Positions 55,752 through 64,000 of a DNA stretch of 64,000 nt are shown piece by piece. Origin of the DNA: Azolla caroliniana (Eukaryota; Polypodiophyta); contig JBHGNT010000016.1 in NCBI GenBank assembly GCA_043228905.1, positions 14,942,001 through 15,006,000 on the forward strand, read 5' to 3'. A program made the position numbers and the translations under genes. How positions within the stretch are numbered: the first letter of the stretch is position 1; each line of letters opens with the position of its first letter. The notes beneath the pieces are model-generated. The model was not told the origin of the DNA. It saw nothing but the letters and a program-made list of their open reading frames with translations, and made no database searches.

Positions 55752-56173
55752 GTCATCACCGTAGGATGTATGGTTCCCATATACAAGATGCACAAGATAG
55801 TGAGTGTGGTTGCATAGTGACTCTCCTCCATGTTCACAACAACTTTTCACATGGAAAATGACTGAAAGCTTGATGTTTTAAGGAATTTTCCATCCAAATG
55901 GTGAAGACATCATAAACAGTTACTCTTTCTTGCCACCACAAGTAGAAATCATTTTTGCGATTACATTAAGAATCATCATAATAGAATGAATGAAATGTTG
56001 ATGGGTTCACAATGTGACGAGATAGATGGTCACACTAGCATTAGCATTGTATGTACCCTGAAAGAGTAAACCTAGCAAATAGTAGTAATAAGTACAAAGT
56101 ATTAAGATAAGATAAGCCTAGCTAGCTTAGTTTAGGTAGCTGTGCCTGCCTCCCCATCTTTTTTCCTTCCTTC
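55752..56173. other. intergenic, 3' flank of the peroxidase gene
   Basis: This holds the presumed 3' UTR of the minus-strand peroxidase gene at its right edge. I see no other feature. Confidence 0.5.
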
Positions 56174-57573
<1,400 letters not shown>

Positions 57574-57833
57574 AGCGAAGGACGCTTTGATCTTTTTAGT
57601 TCCTTTTTCTTCGTCTTTCCCGTTATGTAGAGAGACTGTGTAGTAATAAGCAGTAATAGCCAGCTAGTGGTAGACTGTAGTAGTACTATGTGAAATTGTG
57701 AATAATAATACTAATATTATTATTATTAGTATTATTAGTAGTGGTGAATGTAATGTTGATAAGACCGCCGTCCCTTGGCTGTTATGTTGATTCACATTAA
57801 ATGCATGGATGGGCCCCTGGGATCGGAAGATAT

Positions 57834-57873
57834 CCACGTGGCCATGCCACGTGGCATTCATCTTCTTACGTGG
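57834..57873. promoter_or_regulatory. paired G-box cluster upstream of the peroxidase gene
   Basis: Two perfect CCACGTGG palindromes lie at 57834-57841 and 57847-57854, with a further TACGTGG at 57867-57873. They are about 260-300 bases upstream of the peroxidase start codon. CACGTG is the core bound by plant bHLH and bZIP factors (light, ABA and stress responses). Regulatory use is inferred from sequence and position. Confidence 0.6.
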
Positions 57874-58016
57874 CTCGCTGCTCTTCTGATTTTTGTTTCC
57901 CCCCCTCCTCCCCATTTCATTTCTTAGCGCGTTTTTTTTAGTTCGTTACGTTACTTTTTGGTCTACACGGTTTGTCGGTTCCACATTTACTTGCTTATGT
58001 CCTGCGTCCAAGTGAC

Positions 58017-58062
58017 ACACACACACACTCTCTCTCTCTCTCTCTCTCTCCCTCTCTCTCTC
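58017..58062. repeat. compound (CA)n(CT)n microsatellite
   Basis: About six CA units run into about 19 CT units with two interruptions. Simple sequence repeat, no other feature. Confidence 0.95.
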
Positions 58063-61000
58063 ACTTTTTCCCTTTCCATCCAATCCATCCACATCGAGAC
58101 AACCATCCTCTCCTTTGCTTTTTGCCTTTTGCCTTTTGCCTTTTGCTTTTTGCTTGCCGAAACTTGCTTAGCGTGCACCTCTCGTATACACACTATCTCA
58201 CACCGATCCCATGTGCATCTCTCAGCATTTACGGGCTATCTCACCAACCCTCAATATGTATCAACTATCTCGCTTTTATGTCAAACCTTTCATAATCCCC
58301 AATCTCACTTTTATGTCAAACCTTTCACAATCCCTAGTCTTCTTTATCTGCACTCTTTCTCTCGCACAACTCATGGACCGAGACGTTTGAGCTTTGCTCC
58401 TCTGGGATTTGTCGCCATCGGTTTCAATCCAGCAACGCAAAAACTATTGCTTGCTTTCCTTACACATTCAACCTCAAAACTTAATCTACATATATATCTA
58501 ACAAAGAGTTGTGTCCTAATTCTTTGTATGTCCAAGGAGTGGACAGAGAAGTGGGCCACAAGATTGTTTCTTACTTGAAACCTCACTCCTCATGCTAGTA
58601 AAACCTCGCAACTTAATAAATGTCCTCGAAGTTTAATAGGCATTTTAACAATCATGGTTAGCCTCAAGATAATTGTAGTTCCCCATGGAAGGAAGTTATC
58701 TTTAGTTTTAGACTTTATCAAATATTATTCGAGATACCTATTGAAATTGTATTAGCGAAACTCCCTCCCCCCCCCTTCCCCTCACACACACAAATACTCA
58801 TCAGTATATAACTTTGACGGTACTTATAACATCCAACGGAGATAAAATACTAAAAATGGTGCTCAATGTGTATAAATAGTGTTCATGTAGCACATAAATA
58901 TATGTGTAATTCATTGTATGACAACAACATCCTAACTTATCACTCATGATTGTAACGAGCCAAGATTGTCTAGCTTGGTTGTGTCAAAAAATAGCATCTA
59001 ATCTCCCACATAACCTCATTCCCTTCTTTATATAAGAACCATTCAATTGTTTGCTGTCATTGCCTTCCTTGCTTTGAAGTAAAAACTTTTAACCCTCACA
59101 AAAAGAACTAACCTCATGAAAGGTTGAGATCCATTTCCTTCTTTACCTAAGAACCATACAATCAATTTCTACAGTTGCCTTGGTTATTGTGAACCATAAG
59201 AGCTTTAACACCCACCAAAAGCAATCACCTTATGGAAGGCTTGAATGCATTTCCTTTTTTGAAGAAGATCTGTGCATTCAATTAGAGCTATTTTGTATGT
59301 TGTTGAGAAAGGGTGCTAGAGCTTAAAGCAGTAGATTGCTTATGCTTGGATAATCCAAAGAGGATCATATATAGACAACACAATGTAAGATATGACATAG
59401 TTATTGCATGGTTGAGATACCAATCGTCTTGAATGTGACATCTTCATTTTCTCAATGAAGTTTTTGATTGATAAGATCTATATTGGATATTGTGTTATTG
59501 ATAGAATCATACTTGAATTGTAATGTTATGCTTTCTTATCAATAGGTTTGGCTCCATGCATTGCATCATCAACAATATAGAAGTTACAAATTCTTGTTTT
59601 AGTTCCATACATAGCCTCGAGCTCGTCAATTATTTTACATGCTATAGCATTCTCTCCATACACAACTTCTTTGTATATTATTTTACAACATCTAGGGACT
59701 TAGAAATGTGTGTGTTATGGTATTGTGATTGGTACAAGTTAAAAGGAGCAAATTTTGATATTCCACAATAGTGATTATATTTCCCATAGTTTCAAAATAT
59801 GGAAGAATGAGGGAATTCGAAGTATAGTTGAACATGGATGAATGTATGGTTGAGAATGTATAACAAATTCTTGCTATATTAACTTTTTTAACGTGTTCAA
59901 AATTTGCTAGGATTAGTAGGTAATGTTTCCTCCTCTCACTTACCATGACAAAGAAGATGGATTATCCTAAGCTCAATCCATGGATCCAATGTGACATGTA
60001 TTTGTATATAATAAAGTATTGTATATTCTAGTATATATACATTCCAGAATAATCTAGAGCCTTTAGTGTATTCTAGAAATATTCTATGGTGTATTCTAGA
60101 CAGTGTAGCTGAATGTCGATGGACATTCTTGATAATGTATGAATATGTTATGTTGATGAAATTAAAGGTGCAAATTGGGGGATCTAAACATTGCCACATA
60201 TCAACCTCATTGAAACATTATGAATGATAAATGTGATGCATAGAGACCACGCAAAAGTGAGGAGATTAAGGAAAGGGCGAACATACAGATTAACCATTGG
60301 AAATGTATATTCAAAGAGATGCAAGAGATCAGGACATTTGTGTGTCTGATTTACTCCAAAAACACAACAATTTCTTGTAATATTGGACTTATTTGATTTA
60401 TTCTAAATTGGCTAGGACTAGAAGTAGGCATTTCCACCTCTTGTTAATGCATTGGTAAAATGAATAAATCTCTTATCATTATTTTGAGCATCAACATTAT
60501 GAATCATCATAAATTTCCGGTGCTTATAAAGTTATCATAAAATTCATGAAATTGATAGAATAAGCAAAAAGTAGTCAGCAGCTTTACATATGAGTAGTAA
60601 TGAGATATTGTCGGGTGACACTTATAGTCAATCATAAGTATTTTGTGATTGTCTGTCCTGTCTTGCTTTTGTAGTGGAGCTTTTTGCCAAAAACATTTAT
60701 TGTTGCCATGTGACAATGCTTTGAAAGGTTCATGTAATAATTTTAGTAAATGTTGGTGATTCTTAAATTGTTTACAAAAACACACACAAGATTCATAATT
60801 CAAGAGAAAACAATCAACAAACAAATACTTCTTTTTGAAGGGAGGTATTCACAAAACACCTAATGTCGTATTGTATATAGTTATACGACAAAATACAATG
60901 TCAAAGTTTTGGCATGTTATTAAACATCAAATTTGAAATAGTTATAATTTTTAGTAAACAAAGAGAAAAGTTTGTAGCACACTCGGAGTTTACAATAATT

Positions 61001-61386
61001 GGTGATGAAGAACAATCAATGATATCATTTCCATGTTATGAAAGGTATGTATTTCCATGTTATGAAAGGTATGTAAGGTGGAAGAGGAGAGAAGGAGTGA
61101 GCCCAATGATAAATGGCATTGAAGAAAAAATGCATTAGTTCGTTCATACTAAACATTTAGTATAGTATGAATATTTTCAAGTTAGTAATAGAACATGGAA
61201 AAATACAAATGATTAATGCATTATAAAAGCCATTAGAAAGTAGGAACAAATGAACAAATGGTATAAATATTTATTGGTTTTTTCACTGTTAGTAAGAGAA
61301 AGATGGAGCAAAAGCCTTACAAAAGTAAAGAGTTATCCGAACACACCAATCCAATAATTAAGGGCAAGTCTAGCAAGTGCTCCATC

Positions 61387-63731
61387 TCAAGATAAAATTG
61401 AGACATAGTTGGGCATTGTCCTTCCACTCCACATAGTGGCTAATCCAAATCTTTGAGTTGAAGTTCTCAGTTGATGCTCATCCCATTCAAAGGGAGCAAC
61501 ATATGAATAGCCGGAATAAAGACAATCAAGTTGCCATGCGCACGGCTGAAATAACAAATTTTGAAATGCAATTTTGTGTGTGTATTTGTCTCTAAGACTT
61601 ATGAAGAGGGATATATTGAGTTTGTAAATACGGTTTAAGGTTATAACTAGAAAAATATACGTAAAAGAAAATCTCACGAGATACCACGCATACAAAAAAC
61701 CACTACGCAAATTATATGTCAATCATATGAACAAACGTGAACACATTATCATATGAACAACCATCGTGGTTTAATATTGTGAATACCCAAAACTAGTTTA
61801 CTAAGAATTATGTTAACATAAATCATATTATTAGGATACCAAATATACTTAAACAATAAGTTCAATGAATCATATGTAATGATAGAGTAAAAAGCAAATG
61901 TTCGATGGAAATTATACGTAACCATAAGATTTACAAGTCAAAACACATTTAAGACACATTGAAAAGAGACACCCAAATGATAGAGTAAAGACAAAAAGTT
62001 ACTAGGAGATTATAATCAAACCAAAAGTTGTTACAATTCAAAATAATGTTCAATTCATACAAGAACCACTATACATACATACATACATACATACACATAT
62101 ATACATTCCATTATTAAATCTTGCACTAACTGCTCTTCAAGATCAACTGACTATTGTGTCATATCAACATTTGCCTCGTTTGTTTGTTCAGCTGAATCAA
62201 GCATCTATTCGAACTGTATGTAGTACATCCTCAAGATCAACAAGGTCCCCTCCTTTGTCTATAGGTTCCATCGGTTCTCTAGAGGTCAATTGGAACATCT
62301 CAGTTTCATTAATATGCTTTGCCCCAACCTCTTGGTCTTGGTCGGGACAATCCCAAATACCTTGGATTCTCATTTTAATAAAGTTAACTTGTGAAGGGTC
62401 CTTCTCCAAGGTGACACAGTTCCTAAACATCTTTAAATCACATGCAGTCGTAGTTCTTGAAAAAACAATCGTAATTGCGTAGGTGAGAAAACATATTCGG
62501 GAAAATCAATTTTATTTTAAGATAAATTGATCATGCTTGTAAGAATACCTGTTCCAGAAAATAAGTCCAGAACCCAACCATCGGGGTTAGAAAATAGCTC
62601 GATCAATCGATTGATTAATCTTTGTGGTTTTTGTTAGGGGTTCATTATACTTTTATCGCTAGAGACATGGCACAACTTCTTCGTCATAGTTGGGCACACG
62701 ATATAATTTACGACATTTCGCTCATTCACATGTGCCCGAGCCTTCCACTTAGAAATTGCATCATAGTACCCCAAGCACAAATATTCCACAATGCTCACCA
62801 TTCGATCACCTGGGGTATGAGTTATATTCCTTTTAACCCTATTTGTATAATGGAATGGAAATAAGTAAATATCATCAAATTTTCTGTATAGTAAGTGCAT
62901 TTGAAATCATATATTAATTGTTGAGATATCAAGCTCAACTAGTTTAATCTAGTTAGTCAACACATTTAACTTAGTAGTTACCTAGATCGAATCTAGTTAA
63001 TGTGTTGACCTTAAGCCTTTAAATAGGACCTTGTACTTAAGTGGGATATTCTAGATCCTCCACTCCTTAGTACATTTAATGTAGGACTTACACATAAGTA
63101 CCTATGTTCTACCCACACATGTGCACCTTTGCACATGGGTTGTATATATACCTCATTGTGGGTATTTTTGTATGTTGATGACACTTTTTAATATAGTCAA
63201 TCATCCCCCATTTATCGTCGTGTTCATAAGTGTAACTTCCTCTCTCTCTCTCTTCCTCTCACACACTCTCACGTGCATATCATACTAATCTTCCGTTGCT
63301 TAACGTAACCATATAATTAGTCTCTAATTAACCCTAGTTAATTACCTAATTACTTAACATTAATATATAGTAACTTGAAGCTTACCAATGTATGTGTTTA
63401 GTTGCATGGCATCTCGACTTTAACGCAGTAATGACTGATAAAGATTGACCATACTATGGAATATTACGATTCGCTACAAAGGAGCCAAGGCCAACTTTGC
63501 AAAGTCCTTCACCATCTTTTCTATTTGCGGATACTTATACAACACGTCATCATATGTGGATCCGGTTATTCGAAATCTATATGGTATATCCGCGACAAGC
63601 AACATATAATGCCTCTTAGGTAATATGTCAAGCATATTACCCGCATCCCCATTATATACACAATAATACAATTGGCGGAAAGGATCACCCTTGTATAGAA
63701 AACTCTTCACTATATTTGAGTTTTCGGGCAC
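61387..63731 (-). pseudogene. broken DNA amino-methyltransferase-like gene
   Basis: Minus-strand pieces in order: 63474-63731 (LLVADIPYRF, GSTYDDVLYKYPQIEKMVKD), 62634-62900 (NVVNYIVCPTMTKK), 62549-62633 (QKPQRLINRLIELF, GWVLDLFSGTG) and about 62197-62450 (CVTLEKDPSQVNFIKMRI). An IPY motif before DLFSGTG and a following acidic binding loop fit a beta-class N4/N6 amino-methyltransferase fold. At least two in-frame stops interrupt it: one after LALAPL, where Trp would fit, and TAA at 62634-62636 within NPxQKPQRLI. A further piece at 61387-61560 (SYVAPFEWDEHQLRTSTQRF) may be its last exon or belong elsewhere. Family recognition is from motifs only; the exon model is approximate, and frames continue beyond 63731. 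Confidence 0.5.
62077..62103. repeat. (CATA)n microsatellite
   Basis: Six or so CATA/TACA tetranucleotide units lie in the intergenic or intronic part of the methyltransferase-like pseudogene. Confidence 0.9.
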
Positions 63732-64000
63732 CTACAGCTCCTTTCCCTTTGTCATTTGCTTTTCATATTTCTCTCATTCCAAATGGGTGATAAATGTGCT
63801 TGGTATGCCTTCATTACTATCACCCAGTTTTTTCGAGCGAGGTAGTTTATGCAATTATCAATTTTGTAAGAAAATATCCATTATCCTATAATCAATTAAT
63901 ATTGTAGACACACACCCATTCTCTAAATACTATAAAGAATTCTTCAAGAGCCTTGTATGATGATGTTTTAGGGCATGATTGCTCCACTTCTTCCCACATT

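Larger units (their letters stand above)
57574..61386. other. intergenic, peroxidase promoter and AT-rich DNA
   Basis: The left 300 bases are peroxidase promoter. A (CA)n(CT)n microsatellite is at 58017-58062, and TTTTGCC/TTTTTGC short repeats at 58116-58155. A direct duplication (CTTTTATGTCAAACCTTTCA) is at about 58271-58330. The sequence from 58.6 kb on is AT-rich without a recognisable gene. Open frames at 57958-58578 arise from the simple repeats. Confidence 0.45.

Noticed and set aside
57958-58578. 206-codon plus-strand frame
   Set aside because: It arises from CA/CT microsatellite and TTTTGCC repeats; composition is not protein-like.

Overview
The window is nuclear DNA from a land plant. 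Intron-rich genes (introns from about 70 bases to 2.7 kb), plant-type families (class III peroxidase, pentatricopeptide repeat proteins, an 8-cysteine lipid transfer protein, a GH81 glucanase-like protein, VPS45) and plant transposons lie in an AT-rich background full of microsatellites, minisatellites and transposon relics. I cannot name the species.

Layout. 0.6-7.7 kb: 3' part of an AtuA/DUF1446-family gene (+), ten exons in the window. 9.9-12.3 kb: intronless P-class PPR gene (+). 13.5-13.9 kb: 74-bp minisatellite. 14.3-21.9 kb: a complete 13-exon VPS45 gene (+). 23.8-24.4 kb: frameshifted PPR pseudogene. 24.9-26.9 kb: intronless GH81 gene (+), followed by a minisatellite. 27-34 kb: repeat-rich DNA without a gene, including a perfect foldback. 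33.9-34.3 kb: lipid-transfer-like gene (-). 36.9-37.3 kb: a second, long foldback. 37.6-37.9 kb: MITE-like element. 38.0-54.2 kb: a three-level transposon nest. 55.0-55.8 kb: 157-bp tandem repeat. 56.2-57.6 kb: class III peroxidase gene (-) with a GC-AG intron and paired upstream G-boxes. 61.4-63.9 kb: broken DNA amino-methyltransferase-like gene (-).

The nest is the most informative region. A 5'-truncated LINE (+) was split by a chromodomain Ty3/gypsy element A (-, 39234-51749, target duplication CCCAC). A was in turn split inside its protease-RT reading frame by a GC-rich Ty3/gypsy element B (-, 42798-49530, 4-bp duplication ACGT). Both insertions look recent: A's LTRs differ, by eye, only in a GA microsatellite, and B's LTRs only by one 351-bp deletion. 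Element A shows two features that are well described for Tf1/sushi-like elements but are not, as far as I know, usual descriptions of plant elements. Its primer-binding region matches no TGG-type tRNA site; instead it is perfectly complementary over 12 nt to the predicted 5' end of its own transcript. Its gag-pol junction carries a -1 slippery heptamer GTTAAAC, a 6-nt spacer and an 8-bp stem. Its LTR also ends in a tRNA/SINE-head-like A-box/B-box pair in antisense. Element B differs from its surroundings in base composition, has an FLDD catalytic box in RT and a DHGS protease motif, and has a conventional TGG primer site.

The host genes are individually promoted and form no operon-like unit. 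Exon coordinates come from splice-site inspection plus preserved reading frame, not from transcript data. Identity statements are by eye; no search was run.
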